NCBI RefSeq assembly: GCF_014205225.1
Contig: NZ_JACHNB010000001.1
Span: forward strand, 3,267,501 to 3,331,500
From: Actinoplanes octamycinicus
GTDB lineage: Bacteria > Actinomycetota > Actinomycetes > Mycobacteriales > Micromonosporaceae
Direction of reading: 5' to 3'
Length of the DNA: 64,000 nt
The notes under the pieces were generated by a model that was not told the origin of the DNA, made no database searches, and saw only the letters and a list, made by a program, of their open reading frames with translations. Below are positions 33,710 to 42,734 of the stretch, one piece after another; the first letter of the stretch is position 1, and each line of letters opens with the position of its first letter. The position numbers and the translations under genes are program-made.

Positions 33710-34128
33710 CCGCGCAGTTCCTGGTCGACACCAGCGCATACTTCCGGTTGGCGCGAGAGGTGGCGCTTCGGGATGCCTGGGGTGACTACCTACGGTCCGG
33801 CTTGTTCTCCATCTGCGAGCTGACCGAGTTGGAGATCTATTACACCGCTCGGTCCATGGATCATCGGCGGGAGTTGGGCTCCGTTGTCCGCGAGCGATAC
33901 AAGTGGGCGCTCATGCCGGACGCGATCTACCACCGCGCGCTCGAGGTGCAGGAACTCCTCGCGCACAAGGGCGCGCATCGATCCGCAGGTGCCGTTGACC
34001 TCTTGGTTGCGGCGACGGCGGAATCTCTCGGGATGACGGTGCTGCACTACGACCGTGACTTCGAGCTGGTTGCCGGGGTGACGGGCCAGCCGACCCGATG
34101 GATTGCCAAGCCGGGCACGGTGGACTGA
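33706..34128 (+). CDS. vapC: VapC-type PIN-domain toxin
   Basis: 140 residues. PIN-domain acidic residues are visible in FLVDTSAYFRL (Asp8), ICELTELEIYY (Glu), SAGAVDLLVAATAE (Asp) and LHYDRDFELVA (Asp). VapC toxins cut tRNA or rRNA with Mg2+. Coding sequence is slightly less GC-rich than its neighbours, in keeping with a mobile addiction module. Coupled by ATGA to the antitoxin. Confidence 0.92.
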   Translation: MTAQFLVDTSAYFRLAREVALRDAWGDYLRSGLFSICELTELEIYYTARSMDHRRELGSVVRERYKWALMPDAIYHRALEVQELLAHKGAHRSAGAVDLLVAATAESLGMTVLHYDRDFELVAGVTGQPTRWIAKPGTVD

Positions 34129-34270
34129 CTTCTCGCGACCGGGGGCATGACGGGCGCCGACGGTGAGGATGGCGCCCGGCTCACGGCGTACCGGAAAGGG
34201 GTGGGCTCGCCTGGCGGGATGGGGTGGGTGTTGTGCAGGTCACGGGGGAGGGGGTTCTTAGGGTTGGGGC

Positions 34271-35212
34271 ATGACTCGTGCCGGACTGCCGCGGCTGCTC
34301 GCCGAAACCCGTAGTGGTGTGCTGCTGTTCAGCGTGACGCCGCCGAAGCGGAGCACCGCCGAGGAGCGGATCAAGGAGATCGCCGAGGTCACGCTGGAGC
34401 GGATCGGCGGGCTCGACGTCGACGGGCTGATCCTCTACGACATCGACGACGAGTCGGACCGGAACCCGGAGGAGCGGCCGTTCCCGTTCCTGGCCACGCT
34501 CGACCCGGCGCGGTATTACGAGACGCACCTCGGGGCCTGGACCAAGCCGGTGATCATCTACCGCTGCGTCGGGAAGTACGCCGAGGACGAGCTGCGGGAC
34601 TGGATGCGCGAGGCCGACCCGGAGCGGGTGCTGAGCGTCTTCGTCGGGGCGTCGTCCGGCGGCAAGGCGGTCCACACCGGTCTGCGCCGGGCTCAGGAGC
34701 TGCGCGCCGAGGTGCGCCCGGAGCTGCCGCTGGGCGCCGTGGTGATCGGCGAGCGGCGCGAGGAGCACCTGCGCATGCTGGCCAAGCAGGAGCGGGGCGC
34801 GAGCTTCTTCATCTCGCAGGTGATCTACCACGTCAACGAGACGAAGAACCTGATCTCCGACTACTACTACGAGTGCCGGGCGCGGGGGGTCCCGCCCCGG
34901 ACGGTGATCTTCACGTTGTCGCTGTGCGGCTCACTCAAGACCCTGGAGTTCCTGCGCTGGCTCGGCGTCGACGTGCCCCGCTGGCTGGAGAACTCGCTGC
35001 GGCACACCGCCGACCCGCTCGCCGAGTCGTACAAGCACTGCCTCGACATCGCCCGTGACCTGCGCGATTTCTGCGAGCACCTGGGCGTGCCCTACGGCTT
35101 CAACGTGGAGAGCGTGTCGATCCGCAAGGCCGAGATCGAGGCCACCACCCGGCTCGCCGCGGACGTGGCGGCGCTGCTCGGCCGTCAGGGAGCAGCTTCG
35201 TCAGCGGAGTGA
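34271..35212 (+). CDS. Methylenetetrahydrofolate reductase-like protein
   Basis: 313 residues. VLLFSVTPPKRSTAEERIKE, DGLILYDIDDESDRN, FFISQVIYHVNETKNLISDY and FTLSLCGSLKTLEFLRWLGV fit the MTHFR-like TIM barrel (COG0685-like), but it is shorter and distinct from MetF; the usual PPK start and the ISQ pattern are kept. It may act on a folate or a related C1 carrier; not assigned further. TAGGGT (34259-34264) ends six bases before the ATG, so the transcript is probably leaderless. Confidence 0.65.
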   Translation: MTRAGLPRLLAETRSGVLLFSVTPPKRSTAEERIKEIAEVTLERIGGLDVDGLILYDIDDESDRNPEERPFPFLATLDPARYYETHLGAWTKPVIIYRCVGKYAEDELRDWMREADPERVLSVFVGASSGGKAVHTGLRRAQELRAEVRPELPLGAVVIGERREEHLRMLAKQERGASFFISQVIYHVNETKNLISDYYYECRARGVPPRTVIFTLSLCGSLKTLEFLRWLGVDVPRWLENSLRHTADPLAESYKHCLDIARDLRDFCEHLGVPYGFNVESVSIRKAEIEATTRLAADVAALLGRQGAASSAE

Positions 35213-35218
35213 GCCCGG

Positions 35219-35253
35219 CCCGGCCCGGGCTGTCGGGACAGCTCCGGGCCGGG
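35219..35253. terminator. Hairpin between convergent genes
   Basis: A 15-bp stem (35219-35233 with 35238-35253, one bulged T at 35243) closes on CGGG. It lies six bases past the MTHFR-like stop and ahead of the end of the convergent gene. No U tract. Confidence 0.65.
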
Positions 35254-35263
35254 GGAGTGCGGG

Positions 35264-35839
35264 TCAGTGGGCGGCGCAGCAGGGGGTCGGGTCGCGGCGT
35301 TCGAAGGGGACCAGGCGGTCGCCGGCGGCCGGGGTGGTGACCAGGACCAGTTCGCCGGAGCGGAACTGGGGGCGGACGAAGTCGCCGGTGTCCACGATCG
35401 TGGCCGGGTCGGCCGGGCCGCTGCCCAGCACCTCCACCCGGGCGATCGAGCTGCGCTGCAGGATCTCGCTCACGGTCAGCGACCCGGTCAGCCGGGTACT
35501 GCCCGGGAAGAGGACGGCGCGGCCGGCCAGGCCGGTCTCCGCCGCCTCCGCCGCCACCCGCAACTCCGGGGCGGTGTCGAAGGCCGCCGGGGTGAGCAGG
35601 CTGATCGCCACGTGCGGGAACGGGACCGGCACCAGGTGGGTGCAGGCCAGCACCGGGCTCGGCGCCAGCTGCTGGATCCAGTGGTCGGCCTCGGCCAGCG
35701 TCCGGTGCCCCAGACTGACCCCGACGATGCGAGCGGTGCCGCCGCCCTGCGAGACCGAGGCGCGGCCCGCCGCCTGCGAGACCGAGACCGAGGCGGGGCC
35801 GCCGCCGGGGACGGCGGCGGCACTCAGGGACTGCGTCAT
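35264..35839 (-). CDS. Conserved hypothetical protein
   Basis: 191 residues from the ATG at 35839, which overlaps the stop of the PHP-domain gene (ATGA), so the two are coupled. No known domain recognised. The N-terminus is Ala/Gly/Ser rich; the middle (VLACTHLVPVPFPHVAISLLTP, in two parts) is hydrophobic but not clearly membrane spanning; the C-terminus ends with two adjacent cysteines in DPTPCCAAH. The 5' end contains a short duplicated segment (VSVSQAAGRASVSQGGG). Confidence 0.65.
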   Translation of the reverse strand: MTQSLSAAAVPGGGPASVSVSQAAGRASVSQGGGTARIVGVSLGHRTLAEADHWIQQLAPSPVLACTHLVPVPFPHVAISLLTPAAFDTAPELRVAAEAAETGLAGRAVLFPGSTRLTGSLTVSEILQRSSIARVEVLGSGPADPATIVDTGDFVRPQFRSGELVLVTTPAAGDRLVPFERRDPTPCCAAH

Positions 35840-37545
35840 CGGGGCAGGACCCAGATGGGGTTGGTGTAGAACCACAGGTCACCCCACGGGTCGGCGTCGC
35901 CGGCCACGTCCAGCTTCGGCCCGTACGGGTCGACCCCGGCCCCCATCAGCCCGGGCTGGGTCCGGTTCCCGTCGGTGCCCCGCACCCGGACGTAGAACGG
36001 CTTGTCCAGCCGGCCCAGGTCGAAGCTGACCGACACCGTCCCGCTGGTCCGGCTGATCTCGAAGGACTTGACCACCCGGGTGTCCGGGGCGGTGAAGGCG
36101 TCCTTGTTCGCCACCGGCCCGGTGACCGTGCCGACGATCACGTCCACCCGCTTGAGCCGCGGGATGAAGGTCGCCCAGTTCGGCGTGTCCTGCAGGTCGA
36201 TGTCCAGGGTCAGCTCGGTGGAGGTGCCCCGCTTGACCTGGAGCACGCCACCGAGCGGGGTGCCGGTGTGCCGGCGCCGGTCGCCGGTCTGCCGGACCCG
36301 GGCGTCCAGCCCCTTGATCAGGCGGCCGTGGTCGACCCAGACCCGTCCGGCGCGCAGCCCGTCCATCACCGCGCGGTACGAGAACGAGGTCGAGCCGACG
36401 TTGGTCCGCCCGTAGTAGCCGGGCCAGAAGTCACCGGCCGTGGTCAGCGTCTTGCAGGTGTAGACCGGGTCGTCGTACTTGCCGTTCGCCTCGAAGTCGC
36501 TGCCCGGCCCGCGGTCGGACTGGTCCAGGTAGACCACGTGCGAGTCCGAGTTCACCGTGATCCACCAGGCCTTGCCCTCGGCGAGCAGGCTGTCCCACAG
36601 GCCGCCGACCGTGGCGGTCATCCAGTCGAAGCCACCCCAGGTGCGGTAGCTCTCCAGCGGGTAGCCGGGGAACGACGCGGCCGACGGGTTGTTGTCGTAG
36701 TAGCCGCGGGCGCCGCCCCGGCCGTTCGGCGCCGGGATGCCGGCCGCCTGGTGGCCGGGCGCGCCCTCGAAGCCGATCGCGACGCTCGGGTCGGCGTCCC
36801 GCCAGTTGCGGATCTCGTGCGGCGAGTCGATGCCGCGCCGGGCCGGGTGGTTGGCCAGGAACAGTGCGCCGTCCACCTTGCGCGCCTTGACCTGCTCGCC
36901 GAGGAACCGGATGCCCTCGATGGCGAGCGCCTCGTTCTGCGCGGCGGTGTTGGTGGCCGGCAGCAGCGAGCCGTCGTACGCGTTCTCGAACCGCTTGAGG
37001 ACGTCCACCTCGTGCTTGCCCGGGTGCACGAACACGGTCGCGTGCTCGGCGCCCGGGATGTTCCACTCCAGACCCTGGAAGGTCAGGAGGTCCCGGATCT
37101 CGGAGCGGGTCTTGACGATGTCCGGGTTCACCTTGTCCACGCCGATCTTGGCGTGGGTGGCGCTGCCGTGGTCGGTGATGACCAGCCAGTCCAGCCCGTA
37201 GGCGTGCCCGTGCTTGGCCTGGTCGAGCACCCGGTACTGGGCGTCCGAGCTGTACTGGGTGTGGATGTGGTGGTCCCCGGCGAGCCAGGAGAACCCGCCC
37301 TTCGCCGAGCCGCCCCCGACGTGGTCGTGGGTGTGCGGGAGGCCGGCGGCGGCCGCGGCGCCGGGCCGGGCGAGCACCGACGCGGCCGCCGCGCCGGCGC
37401 CGAGCAGGCCCGCACCGCGCAGGAAGTGACGACGGGAGTTGTCGGCGGGGGAGAGTTCGCTGTCCGGGATGCTCAGATCGAGCGCTTCGGGAACGTCGTT
37501 CCCGCTCGTCGTCGCCTCAACAAAATGATCGTGGCCGTGACCCAT
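35836..37545 (-). CDS. Tat-exported PHP-domain metallohydrolase (CehA/McbA-like)
   Basis: About 569 residues. An N-terminal cytoplasmic stretch precedes a twin-arginine signal, SRRHFLRGAGLLGAGAAAAS, ending near PGAAAAAG. Metal ligands of the PHP fold appear in order: GDHHIHTQYSSD, LVITDHGSATH, GLEWNIPGAEHATVF, ANHPARRG and NSDSHVVYLD. Enzymes of this type hydrolyse phosphoester or carbamate bonds outside the cell with two or three metals. The C-terminal ~170 residues are a beta-rich domain. Start ATG 37545 chosen; a TTG at 37554 adds three residues. Confidence 0.85.
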   Translation of the reverse strand: MGHGHDHFVEATTSGNDVPEALDLSIPDSELSPADNSRRHFLRGAGLLGAGAAAASVLARPGAAAAAGLPHTHDHVGGGSAKGGFSWLAGDHHIHTQYSSDAQYRVLDQAKHGHAYGLDWLVITDHGSATHAKIGVDKVNPDIVKTRSEIRDLLTFQGLEWNIPGAEHATVFVHPGKHEVDVLKRFENAYDGSLLPATNTAAQNEALAIEGIRFLGEQVKARKVDGALFLANHPARRGIDSPHEIRNWRDADPSVAIGFEGAPGHQAAGIPAPNGRGGARGYYDNNPSAASFPGYPLESYRTWGGFDWMTATVGGLWDSLLAEGKAWWITVNSDSHVVYLDQSDRGPGSDFEANGKYDDPVYTCKTLTTAGDFWPGYYGRTNVGSTSFSYRAVMDGLRAGRVWVDHGRLIKGLDARVRQTGDRRRHTGTPLGGVLQVKRGTSTELTLDIDLQDTPNWATFIPRLKRVDVIVGTVTGPVANKDAFTAPDTRVVKSFEISRTSGTVSVSFDLGRLDKPFYVRVRGTDGNRTQPGLMGAGVDPYGPKLDVAGDADPWGDLWFYTNPIWVLPR

Positions 37546-37612
37546 GAGGTGCAATCTCGCGACCGCAGGACAACGTCCACTGTCGAACCGATGACGCCGC
37601 GACGAACAGGTC

Positions 37613-38404
37613 TCAACCGATGATCGGCCGGAACAGACCGAAAGTGATCGTGGCGGCCAGGATCGTCGCGGAGAGCAGCAGCGAGATCACCACCAGCGCG
37701 GCGTCGGCCCGGGTGAAGCGCTGCACCCGGGCGAAGGTCCGCGGCGTCGCCGAGTCGAACCCCCGGGCGTCCATCGCCACCGCCAGCCGCACCCCGCGCC
37801 GCAGCGCGCCGACCAGCAGCGCGAACCCGGTCGAGGCGAACACCGCCGGGTTGCGCCCGGCGTCGATCCCGCGCGCCCGCCGGGCCAGGTTCAACATCCG
37901 CCACTCCTGGCCGAGCAGCGGCAACAGCCGGAACGCGGCGAGCGCCCCGATCGCGAACCGGGCCGGCGCCTTGGCGTTTTGCACCAGCGCGTCGGCCAGG
38001 TCGGTCGGATCGGTGGTGGCGAACACCACGATCCCGGGCAGCGCCACCGCGAAGATCCGCAGGATCAGGCCGGCCGCGGCGGCCAGCACCCCGGTGGTGA
38101 CGTCCACCGGCCCGAGCGAGAGGAGCAGCGCGCCATCCCGGTCGGCGGCGAACAGCAGCATGCTGACCAGCACCCCGAACGCCGCCACCAGCAGCGGCCA
38201 GGCCCGCCGGGCGAGCATCCCGGCGCGCACCCCGAAGAACGGCAGCGCGGCCAGCTCGACCAGCAGCGCCACCCCGGGCGTGACCGGGTCCAGCGTCACC
38301 ACCAGCGGCAGGGTGAAGAGCAACGCGGCGCCCAGCTTGGCGACCGGATTGCGGCGCGCCAGCGGCGCGTTCGCATCCGCGACCGGCTCCAGGATCAGGC
38401 TCAC
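37613..38404 (-). CDS. ECF transporter membrane coupling protein (EcfT, CbiQ/YkoC-like)
   Basis: 263 residues, about five to six membrane helices. EcfT signatures: NPVAKLGAALLFTLPLVVTL at the start, and the coupling motifs with Ala-Arg-Gly: ARRARGIDAGR and AMDARGFDSATPRTF. It joins the ATPase to the substrate-binding S protein. The GTG overlaps the stop of ecfA by four bases. Last gene of the ykoE-ecfA-ecfT operon under the TPP riboswitch. Confidence 0.9.
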   Translation of the reverse strand: MSLILEPVADANAPLARRNPVAKLGAALLFTLPLVVTLDPVTPGVALLVELAALPFFGVRAGMLARRAWPLLVAAFGVLVSMLLFAADRDGALLLSLGPVDVTTGVLAAAAGLILRIFAVALPGIVVFATTDPTDLADALVQNAKAPARFAIGALAAFRLLPLLGQEWRMLNLARRARGIDAGRNPAVFASTGFALLVGALRRGVRLAVAMDARGFDSATPRTFARVQRFTRADAALVVISLLLSATILAATITFGLFRPIIG

Positions 38405-39807
38405 TCCGGGCCGCCGAGGGTCACGGTCACATCGGCTACGGTACGCACGAAGTCCTCGTCATGGGTGACCGCCACGATCCCGTGCCCCTCGTCGCGCAGC
38501 TCACCGACCAGCGCGACCAGCTCCCGCCAGGTCCGCCGGTCCTGGCCGAACGTCGGCTCGTCGAGCACCAGCAAGCGCGGCGCGGTGGCCAGCGCGGTCG
38601 CCACACTCAGCCGCCGGGCCTCGCCGCCGGAGAGCGTGTACGGGTTGGCCGCCGCCAGCTTCTCCAGCCGCAGCCGGTGCAGCAGCTCGTCGACCGTCCG
38701 CCGGATCTCGTCGGCCGGCCGGCCCAGCCGGCGCGGGCCGAGGGCCAGCTCGTCGGCGACCCGGCCGGTGACGAACTGGTGTTCCGGGTTCTGGAAGACC
38801 GAGCCGATCCGCTGGGTCAGCGTGGCAGCCCGCCACCGGTGCGGCGGGCGCTTGTCGCCGAACCCGGTGATCCGCCCGCCGCCCGGCGCGAGCAGGCCGC
38901 CGAGCAGCAGCGCCAAGGTGGACTTGCCGGCGCCGTTGGGGCCGGTCACCGCCAGCACCTGGCCGGCCCGCGCGGTCAGCGACACCTCGGGGAGCCGGCC
39001 CGGGACGGTGACCCGCTCGGCACACACCAGCTCGTCGGCAGCGGAGGGGCGTACCGAAGGAGCCGGTCTGCCGACGGCCCGGCCCGGCACCCAGACGCCC
39101 TCGCCGGCGAGCTCGTCGCCGTGGGCCGCGAACACCGACTCGGGCGTGCCGTCGGCCCGCACCCCACCCCCCGGCGCCAGCACGACCACCCGGTCCACCA
39201 GCGGCAACGCCTCGGCCACCCGGTGCTCCACGATGATCAGCGTGGTGTCCGTGCCGGCGGTCCGGCCGATCGCGTCGCGGATCAGCGCGGCGCCGGCCGG
39301 GTCCAGGTTGGCGGTCGGCTCGTCGAGCAGCAGCAGACCGGGCCGCAGCGCGATCACCCCGGCGAGCGCCAGGCGCTGCGCCTCGCCGCCGGAGAGCGCA
39401 TGGGTGGGGCGATCGTTCCGGTACGGGAAACCGACCCGGGTGAGAGCGTCGGCGACCCGGGGCCAGATGCCGGCCGCGGGCACTCCCCGATTCTCCAGGC
39501 CGAAGGCCACGTCGTCGCCGGAGCGGGCCATCACCAGCTGGGTCTGCGGATCCTGGAACAGGATGCCGACCCGGTCCCGGGCCTTGCGCGGCTCCAGCCC
39601 GTCGATCTCGATGCTGCCCTCGGCCTCGCCGGAGTCCTCCGGCAGCAGCCCGGCCAGCGCGGCCAGCAGGGTGCTCTTGCCGGCCCCGGAGGGACCCAGC
39701 AGGAGCACCCGCTCGCCACGCCGCACGTGCAGGTCCAGCCCGCGCACCGCCCAGGCGCGACGGCCCGCGTGCCGCCATCCGAACCCGCGCAGCAGAACCT
39801 CGGACAT
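38401..39807 (-). CDS. ECF transporter ATPase, two ATPase domains fused (YkoD-like)
   Basis: 468 residues with two ABC domains. Domain 1: Walker A GPSGAGKS, Q-loop FQDPQTQ, signature ALSGGEAQRLALAG, Walker B LLLLDEPTAN. Domain 2: Walker A GPNGAGKS, FQNPEHQ, signature TLSGGEARRLSVA, Walker B LLVLDEPTFG. This fused form is typical of the YkoEDC thiamine/HMP transporter of actinobacteria and bacilli. It starts three bases after the ykoE stop and overlaps ecfT. Confidence 0.93.
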   Translation of the reverse strand: MSEVLLRGFGWRHAGRRAWAVRGLDLHVRRGERVLLLGPSGAGKSTLLAALAGLLPEDSGEAEGSIEIDGLEPRKARDRVGILFQDPQTQLVMARSGDDVAFGLENRGVPAAGIWPRVADALTRVGFPYRNDRPTHALSGGEAQRLALAGVIALRPGLLLLDEPTANLDPAGAALIRDAIGRTAGTDTTLIIVEHRVAEALPLVDRVVVLAPGGGVRADGTPESVFAAHGDELAGEGVWVPGRAVGRPAPSVRPSAADELVCAERVTVPGRLPEVSLTARAGQVLAVTGPNGAGKSTLALLLGGLLAPGGGRITGFGDKRPPHRWRAATLTQRIGSVFQNPEHQFVTGRVADELALGPRRLGRPADEIRRTVDELLHRLRLEKLAAANPYTLSGGEARRLSVATALATAPRLLVLDEPTFGQDRRTWRELVALVGELRDEGHGIVAVTHDEDFVRTVADVTVTLGGPE

Positions 39808-39810
39808 GAA

Positions 39811-40401
39811 CTAGATCAGTGCCCGTTCCCGGCCGGCGGCGAACCGGTCGAGGACGCCGGTCGGGGCCAGCGCCCGGACCACCAGCCAGGCGCCGGCGCC
39901 GGCGACGACCGCGGCGCTGGCCACGGTGATCAGCGCGTACGGCACCCGGTAGCTCCACAGGGCGTAGTCGTAGGTCCAGACGAACCAGTCGAAGACCGCG
40001 GCGACCACGCCGGCCAGGGCGCCGGAGAGGACGCTGACCGGCAGGTTGAAGACCCGGTAGCGGAACATCGCGAAGGCCAGCTCGGCGCCGAGGCCCTGGA
40101 CGGCGCCCTGGATGATCACCGTGGCGCCCCACTTGTTGCCGAGCAGCGCCGAGATGATCGCGGCGACGGTCTCGGTGAAGAACGCGGCGCCCGGCTTCCG
40201 GATGATCAGCCCGCTCAGCACGGCCGGCAGGAACCACATGCCGTAGAGCACCGACTGGGCCGGCGGGAAGAACAGGAACGCGTTCTCGGTGGCGGCCCAG
40301 ACCGCGTCCCAGGCCCAGAAGATCACGCCGAACGCGACGGCGATGACCGAGGCGATCACGATGTCTATCGTGCGCCACTTGGTGGGGTTGTCCGTTTTCA
40401 T
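39811..40401 (-). CDS. ykoE: ECF transporter S component for thiamine or its pyrimidine precursor (YkoE-like)
   Basis: 196 residues from the ATG at 40401 with GGGAGG seven bases or so upstream. Five to six membrane helices; KWRTIDIVIASVIAVAFGVI, AVIISALLGNKWGATVII-type segment and MWFLPAVLSGLIIRKPGAAF match YkoE. It binds the vitamin or HMP and hands it to the EcfA/EcfT motor. The TPP riboswitch directly upstream fixes the pathway. The extra N-terminal codons of the longer frame lie in the riboswitch leader. Confidence 0.92.
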   Translation of the reverse strand: MKTDNPTKWRTIDIVIASVIAVAFGVIFWAWDAVWAATENAFLFFPPAQSVLYGMWFLPAVLSGLIIRKPGAAFFTETVAAIISALLGNKWGATVIIQGAVQGLGAELAFAMFRYRVFNLPVSVLSGALAGVVAAVFDWFVWTYDYALWSYRVPYALITVASAAVVAGAGAWLVVRALAPTGVLDRFAAGRERALI

Positions 40402-40406
40402 GTACG

Positions 40407-40432
40407 CCTCCCAGCGTGTATGCACCGGGAGG
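40407..40432 (-). promoter_or_regulatory. Ribosome-site sequestering hairpin of the ykoE leader
   Basis: The ribosome site GGGAGG (minus strand, 40412-40407) is complementary to CCTCCC (40432-40427), 14 bases apart. Pairing would hide the start of ykoE and is a plausible expression platform for the TPP riboswitch. Confidence 0.6.
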
Positions 40433-40475
40433 AGACGCACGCCATGCGTGAACATGGCGCGGCTGGAGAAGACCG

Positions 40476-40555
40476 AACTTCCTGCGCTGGCATTACCCAG
40501 ATCAGGTGCGAGGGTCTGCGGCCAGGCCGCACTCTCAGCGCTGTGCGCTCCCCTG
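40476..40555 (-). ncRNA. TPP riboswitch (THI element)
   Basis: Read on the minus strand, the conserved pieces occur in order: CTGAGAGTGCGG, GCAGACCCTCGCACCTGATC, TGGGTAATGCCAGCGCAGGA and AG. These are the core of the TPP aptamer. It precedes ykoE-ecfA-ecfT by about 75 bases and should turn the transporter off when TPP is plentiful. Confidence 0.96.
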
Positions 40556-40672
40556 TCGGATCGAATCCCGTCCGCGACGCGCTGTCCGCGCGATCCCGGC
40601 CGAGCTTCGTTGGATGTGCTTCGATGACGCTAACACCGGCGCATCGGTCCAGCACAGCGAGGGAGTGATCAC

Positions 40673-41488
40673 ATGCAGGTCAAGGCTCGCGGCCTGACGT
40701 TCGAGGTGACCGAAGGGGGTCCCGAGGACGGGCAGCCGGTGCTGCTGCTGCACGGTTTCCCGCAGGACCGCCGCGAGTTCGATCTCCTGCTGCCCCGGCT
40801 GCACGCGGCCGGCCTGCGCACCTACGCGATGGACCAGCGCGGCTACTCGCCCGGCGCCCGCCCGTCCGGCGCCGGCTCCTACCGGATCGGCGAGGCGGTG
40901 GCCGACGTGCTCGGCGTGCTGGACAGCCTCGGCATCGAGTCGGCGCACCTGGTCGGGCACGACTGGGGCGCCCAGGTGGCCTGGCTGGTGGCCGGCCGGC
41001 ACCCGGAGCGGGTGCGGACGCTGACCGCGGTCTCGGTGCCGCACCCGCGGGCCATGATGCTGGCCCTGCGGGTCCGGCCGAGCCAGCAGGCCCGGCTGGC
41101 GTACTTCCAGCTGTTCCGCAGCCCGGTGGCGGAGAAGCTGCTGCTCGGCGGCGGCGCGCTGGTGCTGCGCCGGATGTTCGGCCCGATCGGGCCGCGCGCC
41201 GACCTCTACGTCAAGGCGATGCGCGAGCCGGGCCGGCTGACCGGCGGGCTGAACTGGTACCGCGCGTTCCGCACCGCGGACGTCGCCGACCTGGGCGAGA
41301 TCACCGTGCCGACCACGTTCGTCTGGAGCGACCGGGACGGCGTGGTCGGGCTGACCGCCGTGCTGCGCACCGCCGACTGGGTGAGCGCCGACTATCAGCT
41401 GGTCGCGATCCGCGGGGTCAGTCACTGGGTGCCCGAGCAGGCGCCGGCCGAGCTGGCCGACGCGGTGCTGGCGCGGATCGGCGTTTGA
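40673..41488 (+). CDS. Alpha/beta hydrolase, epoxide hydrolase-like
   Basis: 271 residues; GAGGGAGTGATCAC before the ATG. HGFPQDRREF (oxyanion region), nucleophile elbow VGHDWGAQVAW with Asp, later FVWSDRDGVVG (acid) and the His in RGVSHWVPEQAP. This full HGxP, GHDWG, His set suggests a working epoxide hydrolase or haloalkane dehalogenase-like enzyme, unlike the degenerate relative at 10756. Substrate unknown. It is divergent from the riboswitch-led operon. Confidence 0.87.
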   Translation: MQVKARGLTFEVTEGGPEDGQPVLLLHGFPQDRREFDLLLPRLHAAGLRTYAMDQRGYSPGARPSGAGSYRIGEAVADVLGVLDSLGIESAHLVGHDWGAQVAWLVAGRHPERVRTLTAVSVPHPRAMMLALRVRPSQQARLAYFQLFRSPVAEKLLLGGGALVLRRMFGPIGPRADLYVKAMREPGRLTGGLNWYRAFRTADVADLGEITVPTTFVWSDRDGVVGLTAVLRTADWVSADYQLVAIRGVSHWVPEQAPAELADAVLARIGV

Positions 41489-41519
41489 CCATGGCCGGGA
41501 CGGGGAATGGCGGAGCACC

Positions 41520-42062
41520 ATGGCCCCCTCGTCGAAGGAAACCGAAAAACAGCGTTGGGACCGGAACTTCGCGGACCTGTTGCAGGAGCTGCGGGTCGCT
41601 CAGACCGGCGTGCAGATCCTCTTCGCCTTCCTGCTGACCCTGCCGTTCTCCAGTGGCTTCCCCAAGGCCACCGCGTTCCAGAAGGACGTCTACATGGTGG
41701 CGCTGATCAGCGCCGCCTTCGCGACCGCGCTGATCATCTCGCCGGTGGCGTTCCACCGCGCCCTGTTCCGGCAGGGCCGCAAACCGGAGCTGGTCCGCTA
41801 CTCGCACCGGATGGCCACCGGCGGGCTGGCCTGCATGCTGGTGTCGATGGTCAGCAGCGTCCTGCTGATCACCGACTACGTGCTGCACGCCCGCTGGGCG
41901 GTGATCCTGACCGTGGTGGCGGCCGGCTGGTTCCTGACCTTCTGGGCGATCCTGCCGATCACCCACCGCAACTGGGGCGAGGACGAGGACAAGGACGGTT
42001 TCGTCCTGGACGACACCCCGGCCGCGGTCAGCTCCGGGACGGGCGCAGACCGAGACGCCTGA
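41520..42062 (+). CDS. DUF6328-family membrane protein
   Basis: 180 residues with about four helices; RWDRNFADLLQELRVAQTGV followed by ILFAFLLTLPFSSGF is the family pattern. GCGGAG ahead of the ATG acts as ribosome site. Acidic tail. Function unknown. The last 35 bases overlap the convergent gene at 42028. Confidence 0.8.
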   Translation: MAPSSKETEKQRWDRNFADLLQELRVAQTGVQILFAFLLTLPFSSGFPKATAFQKDVYMVALISAAFATALIISPVAFHRALFRQGRKPELVRYSHRMATGGLACMLVSMVSSVLLITDYVLHARWAVILTVVAAGWFLTFWAILPITHRNWGEDEDKDGFVLDDTPAAVSSGTGADRDA

Positions 42063-42636
42063 GTTCCAGCTCGGCCAGCGCGTCCACGGCGGCCGCGTCG
42101 CCGTTGCGCCAGCTCTGCGCGATGTCCGGACCCAGCCGGGTCAGCTCGCCGAGCGGCCGGGAGGCCAGCGCCCGCAGCGCCAGCAGATCCCGGCCGGCCG
42201 GTTCGTCGCGGACCGCGGCGGCCACCGAGGCGCGCCGGATCCAGCGCAGCCGCAGCGGCAGCCAGAGGAAGAGCACCAGGGCGAGCGGCACCGCGATCGC
42301 CATCAGCGGCAGGATCAGCGCCAGCTTGTCGACCAGTTCCTGCTGCTGGTGGCCGGCCTCGGCGATCGACCGGGCGGCGTCGGCCGCCCCGGTGAACGGC
42401 TTGGTGAGCTGGTCGCCGACCACCGGCACCCGGCCCACCTTGCCGCCGGCGTCGGCCAGGTTGTCGGCGATTCCGCTGCCCGCGCTCTCCAGCTTCGCGC
42501 CGGGCACGGCCAGCTTCTCCACCAGGTCGTGGATCCCGAGGGCGACCCGGACCCACAGGTAGATCCAGAGGACGACGAGCAGGTCGGTGATCAGTTGGCG
42601 GGAGGCCAGGGGGACGCGGTCCGCATAGAGCTTCAC
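42028..42636 (-). CDS. Hypothetical membrane protein with two helices
   Basis: 202 residues from the GTG at 42636 (GAGG nine bases upstream). Helices at about residues 15-35 and 110-135 flank a probable extracytoplasmic loop (SAGSGIADNLADAGGKVGRV) containing no recognised motif; a cytoplasmic C-terminal helical region of ~60 residues follows. Similar two-helix proteins are common near fur/zur genes in actinobacteria, but no function is known. Overlaps the convergent DUF6328 gene by 35 bases. Confidence 0.7.
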   Translation of the reverse strand: MKLYADRVPLASRQLITDLLVVLWIYLWVRVALGIHDLVEKLAVPGAKLESAGSGIADNLADAGGKVGRVPVVGDQLTKPFTGAADAARSIAEAGHQQQELVDKLALILPLMAIAVPLALVLFLWLPLRLRWIRRASVAAAVRDEPAGRDLLALRALASRPLGELTRLGPDIAQSWRNGDAAAVDALAELELRRLGLRPSRS

Positions 42637-42734
42637 AAGCGGAAGCCTCGCACCCGGGCCGGATCCGCGCATCCGGGCCCACTCAGGGATTACTCAGCCG
42701 TGCCGGCGTGCTCGCGGCGGGCGGCCGCGGACGA

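Noticed and set aside
40555..40575. tRNA-like T-arm (GATCGAATCCCGTC)
   Set aside because: It is the edge of the TPP riboswitch region; no cloverleaf can be drawn. No tRNA was seen anywhere in the window.
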